Program-made: the position numbers and the translations under genes
Notes under the pieces: generated by a model
Databases searched by the model: none
What the model was told of the DNA's origin: nothing
Seen by the model: the letters and a program-made list of their open reading frames with translations, nothing else
Origin: Bacteroidales bacterium
Lineage (GTDB): Bacteria > Bacteroidota > Bacteroidia > Bacteroidales > P3
Direction: 5' to 3'
Assembly (NCBI GenBank): GCA_016281475.1
Contig: JAEEIS010000055.1
Span: 1-13,983, forward strand
DNA length: 13,983 bases
Part shown: one piece after another, positions 1 to 8,646 of the stretch
Layout of the letters: the number at the start of each line of letters is the position of its first letter
How positions within the stretch are numbered: position 1 is the first letter of the stretch

Positions 1-182
1 AGTATTTCAGGAAGGGCACCTCCTTCGACGGTCTCTCACAGGCCGATGTGCAGCGTGCCTGCGACCTCATAAACAACCGTCCCAGAAAAAGATTCGGCTT
101 CCGTACCCCAATTGAGATTTTTTCCCTATATTTGCACCATCTATTCACTCAACCTATTATGCCGTACGTGTTGCGTTTATGA
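1..182 (+). CDS. IS30-family transposase, C-terminal fragment (5' end outside window)
   Basis: The frame starting at base 3 is open from the window edge to a TGA at 180-182 and gives about 59 residues. It contains YFRKGTSFDGLSQADV, then LINNRPRKRFGFRTPIEIF. This 'LNNRPRK..G..TP.E.F' ending is the recognisable C-terminus of IS30-family DDE transposases such as Bacteroides IS4351, which cut and join insertion-sequence ends. Only the tail is visible, so whether the element is intact cannot be judged. The right terminal inverted repeat would be expected around 170-200, but the left end lies outside the window and the repeat cannot be confirmed. A TATATTTG box (127-134) inside the gene matches the Bacteroidota -7 consensus and could be an outward promoter. 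It would run into the convergent gldJ terminator. Confidence 0.8.
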   Translation, partial: YFRKGTSFDGLSQADVQRACDLINNRPRKRFGFRTPIEIFSLYLHHLFTQPIMPYVLRL

Positions 183-257
183 CTTGAATTCAGCTTTTTT
201 CGCATTCTTTTTGCTCCATTTCCGATGTTTTTGTGTCTTCCACCCCCCGCGGCTCCC

Positions 258-285
258 TACCGATTTGTACCGATTCTTACCGATT
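258..285. repeat. Three direct TACCGATT repeats, 10-bp period
   Basis: TACCGATT occurs at 258-265, 268-275 and 278-285, separated by two variable bases each time. The period is one helical turn, so all copies face the same side of the DNA. The function is unknown. Confidence 0.75.
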
Positions 286-365
286 GGGGCGCAGTTTGAG
301 GCTGTATGGGCGAAGAAGGATACAAGAAGAGCCCGACGAAAACCGGCGGTTGTCGGGAGCCAGGC

Positions 366-393
366 GGGGGGAAGGGAGGGGAGAGTCGGGGGG
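366..393 (+). other. Potential G-quadruplex motif
   Basis: Four G-runs are visible on the plus strand: 366-371, 374-376, 378-381 and 388-393. The loops are 2, 1 and 6 bases, which satisfies the canonical G3+N1-7 pattern. Folding is inferred only from the pattern. Confidence 0.5.
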
Positions 394-470
394 AGGTATA
401 GCCTGAGGCCGTCTGCCGGAGGGGGGAAGATGGAAGGAGATGGGGGAGCCGCCAGGGCTGGGCGGAGCGT

Positions 471-498
471 AAAAAAAAGGCCCAGCAAAGCCGGGCCT
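471..498 (-). terminator. Intrinsic terminator of the sprF-gldJ operon
   Basis: Read on the minus strand, GGCCCGGC, a TTT loop and GCTGGGCC form an 8-bp stem with one internal mismatch. A run of eight T (A471-478 on plus) follows directly. It lies about 28 bases beyond the gldJ stop codon and is a textbook Rho-independent terminator. It implies that no further gene of a por operon is co-transcribed downstream. Confidence 0.88.
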
Positions 499-525
499 GA
501 AGAAAAAACTTGCTTAATACTGTCT

Positions 526-2085
526 TTAGTTGGCGGTGCGGGAGCCCATGCGGTCCATAGCGCAACGGAAACCAATCCAGGAGGTGCTGCGATCCTGGTC
601 GTAGTAACGGCGGGTGCCGCACTGCATCCAGTAGGCGCGGTCGCGCCAGGAGCCGCCCTTGACGACGCGCACGCGGTTGTTGATCATCGAGGTGATGTTG
701 TTTTTGCTGGTGCTGTCGTTGCGGTGGTACATCTGGTTGGTCTGTTCCTCGTTGCTGCGGCTGATGCTTTCATCGCCCATGTCTTCCTCTTCGTCGGCCT
801 CTCTCAGCCAGCCGGAGGCGGAGGTGGACTCTTTGCTCTCGAAGTCGTAGATGCTGGAGTTCCAGTCGCCATCGAGGTAGTTGATATTGTCGGCCTGACG
901 ATAGTTGCGACGGTTCATGTCGTCGGGGACGTTCTGATAGATGAGGTTGCCGGTGGCCTCGTCGATGGCGGCTTCCTCACCGTCCTCGCTCATGGCTACG
1001 TACTGGTAGACGTTGCCACGGAAGGGGTTCTGGTCGTCGGCGCCGACGGGGTTGGCGTCCTTACGATAGACATCGCCGCACCACTCGGCCACGTTGCCGG
1101 CCATGTGGTAGAGGCCGTAGTCGTTGGGGAAGTACCACATGACGGGGGCAGTGTATTCCCAGCCGTCGTTGAGGTTGCCGGCCACGCCCATGGCGTCGCC
1201 ACGGCTACGCTTGAAGTTGGCGAGGAACTGGCCGTAGTACTTCTTGTTGGCGGAGCGGAGGCTCTGGCCAGCCCAGGGGTAGGTCTTGTGCTCGACGATA
1301 CGCTCGTCGTAGGTGTTGCCGATCATGCCGAGGGCGGCGAACTCCCATTCAGCCTCGGTGGGGAGGCGGTAGTTGGGGAGGAGGATACCGTCGGAGCGGC
1401 GCACGTTGCGGTTCTCGCCACCGGCGGCAGGGTCGAGGTTGGGCACGCCCTGGCCTTCGCCCTTGTAGAGGCCGGCGAGGTAGACGTCGGTCTGGAAGGC
1501 TTCGGAGCCGGTAAGTTCGGACTGGGCAAGCTCGATGATGCCGGCGTCGACGAGGATTTTCTCATTGACGCGGTCGGTACGCCATTTGCAGAACTGCGAG
1601 GCCTGCTCCCAGGTGACACCGACGACGGGATAGTCGTTGAACATGGCGCACTGGAAGTAGTTCTCGACGAAGTTCTCCACCCAGGAGAGGCGCGAACGCC
1701 AGACGGTGGTGTCGGGATAGATTTGTTTGACGAGTTCGGGATATTCCTCACCGTAGGCGCGGTTCATCCAGTAGACGAATTCGCGGTAGTCGATGTTGGA
1801 CACTTCGGTCTCGTCCATGTAGAAGGAGGAGACGCTGACGGTGTGGACGAGGTTGTTCCAGGAGAAGCGGGTCTCTTCAGCCACGCGGCCCATCTGGAAG
1901 GAGCCACCCTCGATGAACACTAGGCCGGGACCTGTGATCTGCTCGGAATAGGTGGAACGGTCGAATCCGCCCCACTCGGTATCGTTCAGATTCCAACCTG
2001 TAACAGCCGATTTCTCCTTGCCGCCACATGCCACAAGCATGAGCACGGAGGCAATGATAAGGAATGAGATTTTTATGATCTTCAT
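526..2085 (-). CDS. gldJ: GldJ-like T9SS/gliding lipoprotein (FGE-fold, SUMF1-like)
   Basis: A 519-residue exported lipoprotein. The signal peptide ends in a lipobox, LVAC, with Cys20 as the lipid-attachment site. After TGWNLND and GPGLVFIEGGSFQMGR (53-67), the rest has the formylglycine-generating-enzyme (FGE-sulfatase/SUMF1) fold: DETEVSN, RLPTEAEWEFAA, MAGNVAEWCGD and the closing VVKGGSW...GFRCAMD. The 'TGW..ND' and 'GPGLV.IEGG' lead is what I associate with GldJ rather than its paralogue GldK/PorK. GldJ is a lipoprotein needed for gliding and/or type IX secretion in Flavobacterium. At the positions of the two FGE catalytic cysteines I read Asp482 and Met487, so enzyme activity is unlikely and a structural role fits. 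An acidic, Asn/Ser-rich insertion lies at roughly 395-470. The gene sits 70 bp after sprF on the same strand, with no terminator between them, so the two are probably co-transcribed. The alternative call is PorK/GldK. Confidence 0.8.
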   Translation of the reverse strand: MKIIKISFLIIASVLMLVACGGKEKSAVTGWNLNDTEWGGFDRSTYSEQITGPGLVFIEGGSFQMGRVAEETRFSWNNLVHTVSVSSFYMDETEVSNIDYREFVYWMNRAYGEEYPELVKQIYPDTTVWRSRLSWVENFVENYFQCAMFNDYPVVGVTWEQASQFCKWRTDRVNEKILVDAGIIELAQSELTGSEAFQTDVYLAGLYKGEGQGVPNLDPAAGGENRNVRRSDGILLPNYRLPTEAEWEFAALGMIGNTYDERIVEHKTYPWAGQSLRSANKKYYGQFLANFKRSRGDAMGVAGNLNDGWEYTAPVMWYFPNDYGLYHMAGNVAEWCGDVYRKDANPVGADDQNPFRGNVYQYVAMSEDGEEAAIDEATGNLIYQNVPDDMNRRNYRQADNINYLDGDWNSSIYDFESKESTSASGWLREADEEEDMGDESISRSNEEQTNQMYHRNDSTSKNNITSMINNRVRVVKGGSWRDRAYWMQCGTRRYYDQDRSTSWIGFRCAMDRMGSRTAN

Positions 2086-2155
2086 AGTAGATTAAATTTT
2101 TTATCTATCTTATACGTTATTATCGGAAAAATGTTTCTGATTTAAGAATTTTTAA

Positions 2156-3163
2156 TTAGAAGGAGGGGCAGCGGATGGCCTTGACCTTGTGTTTCTGCTC
2201 GGGGGCGGGGAGCAGGATGCCGATGGTGATTTCGTGCGAGCCTGCGGTGCTGTTGCCCAGCTGCGAGAGGGTGACGTCGTAGCTGTAGCCCACCTTGAAG
2301 TAGTCCTGCTGCACGCCGACCATGAAGATGAAGGCGTCGAAGTTGCTGCCGGGGGACTGGCGGAACCAGGTGCCGACGATGAAGGGACGCCAGTCGAGGT
2401 AGAGGCCGTAGTTGAGGTAGTGGAAGCCGCCCTGATACTGATAGATGAGGTTGGGCGAGACGACGGGCTGTCCGAGTCCGAGGGAGGACTGGCGGCGGCG
2501 TTCCTCGGAGAGGTTGATAAGGCCGCCGGCGTTGGCGGTGAGCTTCATGGGGACGCGGTCCTCGCTATAGAAGCCTTGGTTGGGCTGGTTGAGGTGGTGT
2601 GCGGCAAAGCCGACATACCATGCGGGGCCATAGACCAAGAGACCGGAGGCAAAGTCGGGGAAGAATTTGCTGGTCTTGTCGGGCGCGGTGGCTGAGGTTT
2701 GGTTGATGTGGCCAGCGTTGGGGTCAATCTGGTCGGGGAAACGCAGATGGTTCAGGTCCCAGTCGAGATTGTTGTTGACGACGGTGGCCTGCAGGGCCAG
2801 ACTGATGAATATATCCTCATGGATGCGGAAACGGAAGGCGTAGGCAGCACCGAGGGAGGTGGCCTGCAGCGTACCGTGGTCGCCCTGACGGTCGGTCATG
2901 ACGATGGCACCGATGCCGCCGTGGAGGTCAGGGATATACTGGTCGTAGGAACCACTGACGGTGGTGAAAGCGCTCACCAGACCGGGCCACTGCGAGCGGT
3001 AGGTCAGCGAGATGCGCGGCGCCACCTTGGAACCGGCAAAGGCAGGATTGAGGTAAATAGGATTGGCGTAGAACTGCGAGAATCCCACATCTTGGGCTTT
3101 GACCCCCTGCATGCCCAGTGCGAGCAGCAGTAAAAGCGTAAGTTTATTGTACTTTTTAATCAT
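2156..3163 (-). CDS. PorP/SprF-family T9SS outer-membrane protein
   Basis: 335 residues. The N-terminal signal peptide is KK-charged, has a leucine-rich core and probably ends at VKA|Q (residue 23). The mature start, QDVGFSQFYANPIYLNPAFAGS, is the hallmark of the PorP/SprF family, and it is followed by SLTYRSQWPGL. The remainder is a series of alternating aromatic beta-strand segments ending in a short tail, as expected for an outer-membrane beta-barrel of the usual family length (about 300-340). Members associate with T9SS cargo or with the PorK/N ring and help anchor or secrete surface proteins; which of these applies here is not visible. The gene is first in a minus-strand operon with the GldJ-like gene and is divergent from porU. 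The family has many paralogues per genome, so 'porP' in the strict P. gingivalis sense is not claimed. Confidence 0.88.
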   Translation of the reverse strand: MIKKYNKLTLLLLLALGMQGVKAQDVGFSQFYANPIYLNPAFAGSKVAPRISLTYRSQWPGLVSAFTTVSGSYDQYIPDLHGGIGAIVMTDRQGDHGTLQATSLGAAYAFRFRIHEDIFISLALQATVVNNNLDWDLNHLRFPDQIDPNAGHINQTSATAPDKTSKFFPDFASGLLVYGPAWYVGFAAHHLNQPNQGFYSEDRVPMKLTANAGGLINLSEERRRQSSLGLGQPVVSPNLIYQYQGGFHYLNYGLYLDWRPFIVGTWFRQSPGSNFDAFIFMVGVQQDYFKVGYSYDVTLSQLGNSTAGSHEITIGILLPAPEQKHKVKAIRCPSF

Positions 3164-3445
3164 ACTATTTCAGTATACTTTAAGCCTAAAATTGATTGGC
3201 AATATTACGATTTTTTTGTCGAATAAAAATCTTTCTTTTGAAAAAAAATTACATTGCAGTGATTTTCAATCAATTTAATTTTCAACAACAGAGGAAGGAG
3301 GTGTTGTTTTTTTGTGTTTTTGGAGGCGATTTTTTGAAATTTTGCCCCTTTTTGGAACAGTTTGTCGGCACGAAAAAAGGCATTTTCGGGCCATTTATTT
3401 TTCGACCGCAACAATAAAAAACGGAAAAGGGAGTTATTGGGGTGT
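3164..3445. other. Divergent intergenic region, sprF / porU
   Basis: A 282-bp AT-rich control region between two divergent T9SS transcription units. It is rich in A- and T-tracts. A reasonable minus-strand -7 element is described separately. On the plus strand I see only weak candidates, for example TATTTTTC at 3396-3403, one mismatch from TAnnTTTG. No strong inverted-repeat operator was found. Confidence 0.5.
3200..3220 (-). promoter_or_regulatory. Probable promoter for sprF-gldJ
   Basis: On the minus strand, an A7 tract and TCG are followed by TAATATTG (3207 down to 3200), one mismatch from the Bacteroidota -7 consensus TAnnTTTG. Transcription would start about 30 bases before the sprF ATG. 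The A-tract, TCG and -7 layout is almost the same as at 10205-10224. Confidence 0.5.
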
Positions 3446-6400
3446 ATGCAGTCAAAAAACATCCTTTTTATCCAAATAGCGACGCTGCTGGCGTTGGTGG
3501 CGGCACCCAGGTGCGCCGACGGCCAACAGCAGTATGCCGAGCACTCGCTGCTGGCCGAGGGGCAGTGGTATAAGATACCCGTGGCGAATAGCGGGATATA
3601 CAAGCTGACCGCCCGCGAGGTGCCGGCGCTGAAGGGCGCGGGCTGTGCCGACATTGCGGTGTATGGCGACGCCGGCGGCATGCTCTCGTCGAACAATACC
3701 TTGGTCTACACCGACGACATGGTGCCAGCCGCCATCGAGGTGGTGGACGCGAACGGCAACGGGGTGTTCGAGGAGGAGGACTATGTGCTGTTCTACGGCG
3801 AGGGGGCACACGTATGGCAGTTTAACACCAGCAGCCAGATGTTTGAATATCGCGTGCACGCATACGCGAACAATAATTATTATTATCTCACCCTCGGCCC
3901 GAGCGGGAACGCCGCCCCGGGCAACGCACTGCGAATCACCCACGAGGCGGAGGTGGAGCCCGGCCCCTACCCCCTGACCATTGCGAGCCACACGGGCGTG
4001 ACCGTGGTGCACGAGGACCGCACCAATGTCAATGCGGGCGGACGCGTGTGGGTGGACAACAAGCTGACCAGCTCGTACACGCAGCGCAGCTGCACCTTCG
4101 ACTTCCCCACGACGGACGGCACCGTGCTGGCGCACTACGGTTTCGCCCACGTGTCGTCGAAGGCCGCCACCCTCACGGTGGGCAGCAGCGCGGGAGGGTC
4201 GCAGAGCCACCACCTCTACTCGGGCGAGGACTACCAGACGCCTTATTCGACCTTCGTCCATCAGGGCGAGAGTTTCACCCTTACGTTCACCTACGAGCCA
4301 CAGGAGAGCGGTGCCAGCGGCTATTTCGACTACGTGGAGCTGAACGGCACGCAGGCACTCCGCTACACGGGCGGGCAATGCTTTTTCCGCAACCGGCAGC
4401 TGACGCAGGAGGGCGCATACTGCCCATTGGTGCTGACGATAGGCAACACACAGCCGACGGCGTTGAAGGTGTGGGACGTGACCACTCCCAGCTGCCCAGT
4501 GGCCAAGCATATCGCGTCGGAAGGCAGCGGGCAGCACTATTTCACCGCCCAGACCGACAACGCCCGGACGTTCGTTGCCTTCACCGATGCCGATGCCGTC
4601 GCGCCGACCGGCATCACCCCTATCGACAACCAGGACATACACGGCGCGGCGGTGCCGGACTATGTCATCGTGGCCCATGCCGACTATGTGGCGCAGGCCA
4701 ACGAGCTGGCTGAGCTGCACCGTGAGCAGGACGGGATGGGGGTGCTGGTGGTGACACAGGATCAGGTGTTCAACGAGTTCTCGTCGGGACGGCCCGACCC
4801 CATCGCCATCCGCCGCATGCTGCGATGCCTGCGCAGCAAGAGCGGCGACGGAACCCAGCCCCGCTACCTGCTGCTCTTTGGCAAGGGGACCTACGACAAC
4901 CGCGACATCATGGGGGCCCATCAGACCACCGTCGTCACCTACCAGTCGGCCGCCTCATTTGGCGACGAGAGCAATATCTACCCCAGCGACGACATCTACG
5001 GCCACCTGGACGACCTTGCCGTGGGCGACTTTGAACGGGAGATGAGCGTAGGCATAGGCCGCCTGCCTGCCAAGAACGCCGCCGAGGCACGCCACATGGT
5101 GGACAAGATACGCCGCTACATGACCCGCAGCGACATGGACAACAGCGACATCCGCGGCGACTGGCGCAACTATGTGGCACTGCTGGCCGACGACGCCGAC
5201 CCGTCGTGCCCCTACGACAGCGTCTTCACCAGCGACTCGGAGATTACCGCACGCAGTATCAAGGCCCTCTACCCCCATTTCAATATCGACCGCATCTACG
5301 CCGACGCGTTCATACAGCAGTCGGGGGCCGACGGGTCGTACTATCCCGACGTGAACAACGCCCTGCGCCAGAGGATGAACTACGGATGCCTGCTGCTCAA
5401 CTATATAGGGCACGGCTCGAGCAGCTATATCGGGACCGAACGCTACATGGAGTTCTCCGACATTGAGAAATACACCAACACCGACCAGCTGACCTTCTTC
5501 GTGACGAGCACCTGCTCGTTTGGCCGCTACGACCACCTGCAGGACATCTGCGGCGCGGAGGCGTTCCTCCTGGCCGAGGCCGCCGGAATAGGCATCGTTG
5601 CCGCGTCGCGTCCCATACACCACACACAGCGGTTCAACACCAGCCTCTGCATCCATGCCCTCAACCCCGACAACAGCATCGGCGACGCAGTGCGCCTCGC
5701 CAAAAACGGGTTTGCCTCCTCCCACTCCATCGCCCTACTGGGCGACCCAGCCCTACACCTCTCCATCCCCCACAACGAGGTGCGCGTCACCTACATCAAC
5801 CAACGCCCCGTCGACCCGTCGGTGACCGACTCGGCCAAGGTGCTCTCGCGCGTAACGGTAGAAGGCGACATCGTGGCACCCGACGGCAGCACTCTCACCG
5901 ACTTCAACGGCACCATCTACCCCATCGTGTTCGACCGCGAAGTGAAGTGCCGCACTCTGGCCAACGACAATGACAGCACGGAGGTGGACTTCGTGCAACA
6001 GAAGAATATCCTGTACAAGGGCCGCGACATAGTCAGCAACGGCCATTTCTCCTACTCGTTCATCATCCCACGCGACGTGGCCTACAGTTACGACTACGCC
6101 AAGTTGTCGCACTACGCCACTGACGGCGAGGACAACGCCACCGGACAGTATGGCAACATTATGTTTGGAGGCTTCAATGACGAGCTGTCCATCACCGAGT
6201 TCCTCCCCACCGTCGAGCTCTTTATCAACGACACCAACTTCCGCAATGGCGGCATCACCAACGAGACACCCACCCTCTACGCCCGCCTGTCAGACTCGAT
6301 AGGCATCAACGCCGCGGGCTGCGGACTGGGACACGACATCACCGCCATCATCGACGGCAACCCCTACAGCACCGTCACCCTCAACGACTTCTATGAGCCC

Positions 6401-6850
6401 GACATCGACGACAGCCGTAAAGGCGAGGTGCGCTACACCTTGGGCAAGCTGGACGAGGGGATGCACACGCTGACGGTCAAGTGCTGGAACATCTTCAACT
6501 ACTCGGGCAGCGCGACGGTCAGCTTCCGCGTGGCCAACGACCGCACGGCACAAATAGGGATGGTCGCCGCCGCACCCAATCCCGCCCACGACCGCACCAC
6601 TATACGCATAGAGCACAACATGTCGGACCAGATTGCCAGCGCATCGATCACCATATACGACATCAGAGGCCGACAGCTGCACCACGCAGACCTCACCCAC
6701 ACAGACGGTTCGTATGTGCTGGCCTACCCCTGGGACTTCACCACCGCCGACGGGGCGACCCTGCCCAAAGGCATCTATATAGTTCGCTGCACCATCACCA
6801 CCGCCGACGGGCAGACCCTCAGCCAGAACACCAAAATAGTGCACAATTAG
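3446..6850 (+). CDS. porU: T9SS sortase PorU (C25 gingipain-like cysteine peptidase)
   Basis: PorU works at the outer surface. It removes the C-terminal signal domain of T9SS cargo and joins the cargo to A-LPS. I chose ATG 3446 over an upstream TTG (3362) because it starts directly with a signal peptide (MQSKNILFIQIATLLAL, probable cut near CADGQ|QQ) and has GGGAG upstream. This gives 1134 residues, close to the known PorU size. The C25 peptidase domain spans about 405-768, from DYVIVAHADYV to LLGDPALHLS. Its catalytic pair is His656 in NYIGHGSSSYIG and Cys690 in VTSTCSFGRYD. Ig-like strands follow. The last 100 residues or so (from AAPNPAHDRTTI to LPKGIYIVRC) form a T9SS C-terminal-domain-like fold, which PorU is known to keep. 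porV follows after 83 bp. Confidence 0.93.
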   Translation: MQSKNILFIQIATLLALVAAPRCADGQQQYAEHSLLAEGQWYKIPVANSGIYKLTAREVPALKGAGCADIAVYGDAGGMLSSNNTLVYTDDMVPAAIEVVDANGNGVFEEEDYVLFYGEGAHVWQFNTSSQMFEYRVHAYANNNYYYLTLGPSGNAAPGNALRITHEAEVEPGPYPLTIASHTGVTVVHEDRTNVNAGGRVWVDNKLTSSYTQRSCTFDFPTTDGTVLAHYGFAHVSSKAATLTVGSSAGGSQSHHLYSGEDYQTPYSTFVHQGESFTLTFTYEPQESGASGYFDYVELNGTQALRYTGGQCFFRNRQLTQEGAYCPLVLTIGNTQPTALKVWDVTTPSCPVAKHIASEGSGQHYFTAQTDNARTFVAFTDADAVAPTGITPIDNQDIHGAAVPDYVIVAHADYVAQANELAELHREQDGMGVLVVTQDQVFNEFSSGRPDPIAIRRMLRCLRSKSGDGTQPRYLLLFGKGTYDNRDIMGAHQTTVVTYQSAASFGDESNIYPSDDIYGHLDDLAVGDFEREMSVGIGRLPAKNAAEARHMVDKIRRYMTRSDMDNSDIRGDWRNYVALLADDADPSCPYDSVFTSDSEITARSIKALYPHFNIDRIYADAFIQQSGADGSYYPDVNNALRQRMNYGCLLLNYIGHGSSSYIGTERYMEFSDIEKYTNTDQLTFFVTSTCSFGRYDHLQDICGAEAFLLAEAAGIGIVAASRPIHHTQRFNTSLCIHALNPDNSIGDAVRLAKNGFASSHSIALLGDPALHLSIPHNEVRVTYINQRPVDPSVTDSAKVLSRVTVEGDIVAPDGSTLTDFNGTIYPIVFDREVKCRTLANDNDSTEVDFVQQKNILYKGRDIVSNGHFSYSFIIPRDVAYSYDYAKLSHYATDGEDNATGQYGNIMFGGFNDELSITEFLPTVELFINDTNFRNGGITNETPTLYARLSDSIGINAAGCGLGHDITAIIDGNPYSTVTLNDFYEPDIDDSRKGEVRYTLGKLDEGMHTLTVKCWNIFNYSGSATVSFRVANDRTAQIGMVAAAPNPAHDRTTIRIEHNMSDQIASASITIYDIRGRQLHHADLTHTDGSYVLAYPWDFTTADGATLPKGIYIVRCTITTADGQTLSQNTKIVHN

Positions 6851-6933
6851 AAAGATTCTAAAAAATTGCGTCACCCAAACAATAAAACTACAACACTTTC
6901 GTTTTTTAGGCAAAAAATCACTCACACCGATTA

Positions 6934-8148
6934 ATGAAAAAAATCAGAATCCTACTCGCGAGCGCAATTGTTCTCAGCCTCGCCATGTCCACCCCCCTAG
7001 CAGCACAGAACGGACGCACCACAGGTCAGAACCAGAACTACATATCCACCGGCATGCCCATCCTGCTCATCTCGCCCGATGCCATAGCCAGTGGGCTGGG
7101 AGACGCCGGTGCCGCCTCGCTGCCCGACATCTACTCCGCCCATTGGAACAACGCCAAGTTTGCCTTTGTCGACGGCAGCCTCGGCTTCAGCACCACCTAC
7201 ACCCCCTGGCTGCGCCATCTGGGCGTGGGCGACATGAACCTGCTGTATCTGGGCGGCTACTACCGCATCAACAACCGCAGCACCGCCGCCGCCTCGCTGA
7301 CCTATTTCTCGCTGGGCGAGATACAGAGCACCGACGTGGAGGGCAACCCGCTGGGTATCATGAACCCCAACGAGCTGGCCTTCGACATGACATACGCCAT
7401 GAAACTCAACGAAGAGCTGTCGCTCGGTGCCACGGGCCGCTTCATCCAGTCGGACCTCACCAACGGACAGATACTCTCCGACGGGTCGAGTTATGTGACC
7501 ACCAAGCCCGCCCGAAGCCTTGCTGCAGACATCGGACTCTACTGGCAGCACGCCATCGACAAGGAGCAGGACATTGCCCTCGGTGCCTTTATCAGCAACA
7601 TGGGTGCCAAACTCTCCTACTCCGACGACGACACCAAGAAGGAGTTCCTGCCCACCAACCTGCGCATCGGCGGCCGCTACACCAACCAGCTGGACGAGTA
7701 TAACGAGATTTCCCTATTGCTGGACCTCAACAAGCTACTGGTCCCCACACCGCCTACCACCATCGGCGACGAGACCTACAGCGACTACTACCACAACCGG
7801 GCCGAATATTACCAAACGGGCGTGATGCGCGGCGCCATCCAGTCGTTCTACGACGCCCCGGGCGGCCTGACCGAGGAGCTGCACGAGATACAGATTTCCA
7901 CCGGCGTGGAATATTGGTACAAGCAGACCCTTGCCGCACGCGCGGGCTACTTCTTTGAGCACGACACCAAGGGCGGCCGCCAATATGCCACATTCGGTTT
8001 CGGCCTGCGATACAACATCATGCAGTTCGACCTCGCCTATCTGGTGCCCACCACCAGTTTCTCTTCCAACCCCCTCACCAACACCGTCCGCATCTCGCTC
8101 ACCGTCAACCTGAAGCCCGCCAAGAGCACACCCACCATCAACTCATAA
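6934..8148 (+). CDS. porV: T9SS outer-membrane shuttle protein PorV
   Basis: 404 residues with a lysine-rich signal peptide and probable cleavage near PLAA|QN (about residue 25). The mature N-terminal motif [22 protein letters not shown] is the PorV signature, followed by HWNNAKFAF. The rest is a FadL-like beta-barrel with many short amphipathic strands. PorV binds cargo C-terminal domains leaving the SprA/Sov translocon and carries the cargo to PorU at the outer-membrane attachment complex. Direct linkage to porU, 83 bp upstream on the same strand, supports the call. I see no clear promoter or terminator in that gap, so co-transcription with porU is likely. ispF begins 11 bp after the stop. 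Confidence 0.93.
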   Translation: MKKIRILLASAIVLSLAMSTPLAAQNGRTTGQNQNYISTGMPILLISPDAIASGLGDAGAASLPDIYSAHWNNAKFAFVDGSLGFSTTYTPWLRHLGVGDMNLLYLGGYYRINNRSTAAASLTYFSLGEIQSTDVEGNPLGIMNPNELAFDMTYAMKLNEELSLGATGRFIQSDLTNGQILSDGSSYVTTKPARSLAADIGLYWQHAIDKEQDIALGAFISNMGAKLSYSDDDTKKEFLPTNLRIGGRYTNQLDEYNEISLLLDLNKLLVPTPPTTIGDETYSDYYHNRAEYYQTGVMRGAIQSFYDAPGGLTEELHEIQISTGVEYWYKQTLAARAGYFFEHDTKGGRQYATFGFGLRYNIMQFDLAYLVPTTSFSSNPLTNTVRISLTVNLKPAKSTPTINS

Positions 8149-8159
8149 CACTGCAAACC

Positions 8160-8627
8160 ATGCGCATAGGAATAGGCTACGACGTACACCAATTGGTTGC
8201 CGACCGACCGCTGTGGCTCGGCGGGGTGCAGATACCGCACCACCTGGGCCTGCTAGGGCATAGCGATGCCGACGTGCTGCTCCACGCCATCTGCGACGCC
8301 ATGCTCGGGGCCGCCGCCCTGGGCGACATCGGCAAGCACTTTCCCGACAAAGACCCGCAATACAAAGGCATCGACAGCAAGATATTGCTCCGTAAGTGCA
8401 GCGAACTACTTCAGAAAGAAGGTCATACCATTGCTAATATCGACAGCATCGTCGTGGCCCAACAGCCCAAAATCGCGCCCCATATCCCCACCATGCGACA
8501 GACCATTGCCGACACCCTCGGTATCGAGGTCGGTCAAGTGTCGGTAAAGGCTACCACTACAGAACATCTTGGTTTCGAGGGCCGCGAGGAGGGTATTAGC
8601 GCACATGCCGTCGTTCTGCTCAACTAA
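8160..8627 (+). CDS. ispF: 2-C-methyl-D-erythritol 2,4-cyclodiphosphate synthase IspF
   Basis: A 155-residue cytoplasmic enzyme of the MEP isoprenoid pathway. It cyclises CDP-methylerythritol 2-phosphate, releasing CMP. The N-terminal GIGYDVHQL supplies zinc ligands Asp8 and His10, and [10 protein letters not shown] supplies His42. The C-terminal [17 protein letters not shown] is the diphosphate/CMP-binding signature, with His where most homologues have Lys or Gly after TTTE. Length and motifs are complete. It starts 11 bp after porV, an arrangement that recalls P. gingivalis, so isoprenoid synthesis is probably co-transcribed with the T9SS genes. No ispD fusion is present. Confidence 0.95.
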   Translation: MRIGIGYDVHQLVADRPLWLGGVQIPHHLGLLGHSDADVLLHAICDAMLGAAALGDIGKHFPDKDPQYKGIDSKILLRKCSELLQKEGHTIANIDSIVVAQQPKIAPHIPTMRQTIADTLGIEVGQVSVKATTTEHLGFEGREEGISAHAVVLLN

Positions 8628-8646
8628 CTGCCAACCCCCTCAAGAC

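Larger units (their letters stand above)
183..470. other. Gene-free stretch between IS30 end and gldJ terminator
   Basis: No convincing gene is seen. The stretch holds three TACCGATT copies spaced exactly 10 bp apart (258-285). It then holds a strongly purine-rich, G-rich segment (about 362-450) with four or more runs of at least three G. The open frames crossing it on both strands look like composition artefacts. It may be remnant flank of the insertion sequence. Confidence 0.6.

Noticed and set aside
127..134. TATATTTG box in the IS30 tail as a promoter for a downstream gene
   Set aside because: No plus-strand gene follows, and the transcript would run into the convergent gldJ terminator region. 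It is noted only as a possible outward promoter.
112..1923. 603-residue open frame on the plus strand
   Set aside because: It begins inside the IS30 tail and runs antisense to the clearly coding gldJ-like gene. Its Val/Gly/Ala/His-rich sequence is the usual shadow of GC-biased codon third positions, with no domain recognisable.
526..3163. Start of a porP-porK-porL-porM-porN operon
   Set aside because: The order porP then an FGE-fold lipoprotein looks similar, but the GldJ-type N-terminal motifs, the terminator at 471-498 and the IS30 tail beyond it argue against it.
3362..3445. Upstream TTG start for PorU adding 28 residues
   Set aside because: It would put a basic, hydrophilic extension before the signal peptide. 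The ATG at 3446 begins the export signal directly.
3452..4921. 489-residue minus-strand open frame
   Set aside because: It lies wholly antisense to porU, whose signal peptide and domains are unambiguous. The Arg/His/Val-rich composition is a shadow artefact.
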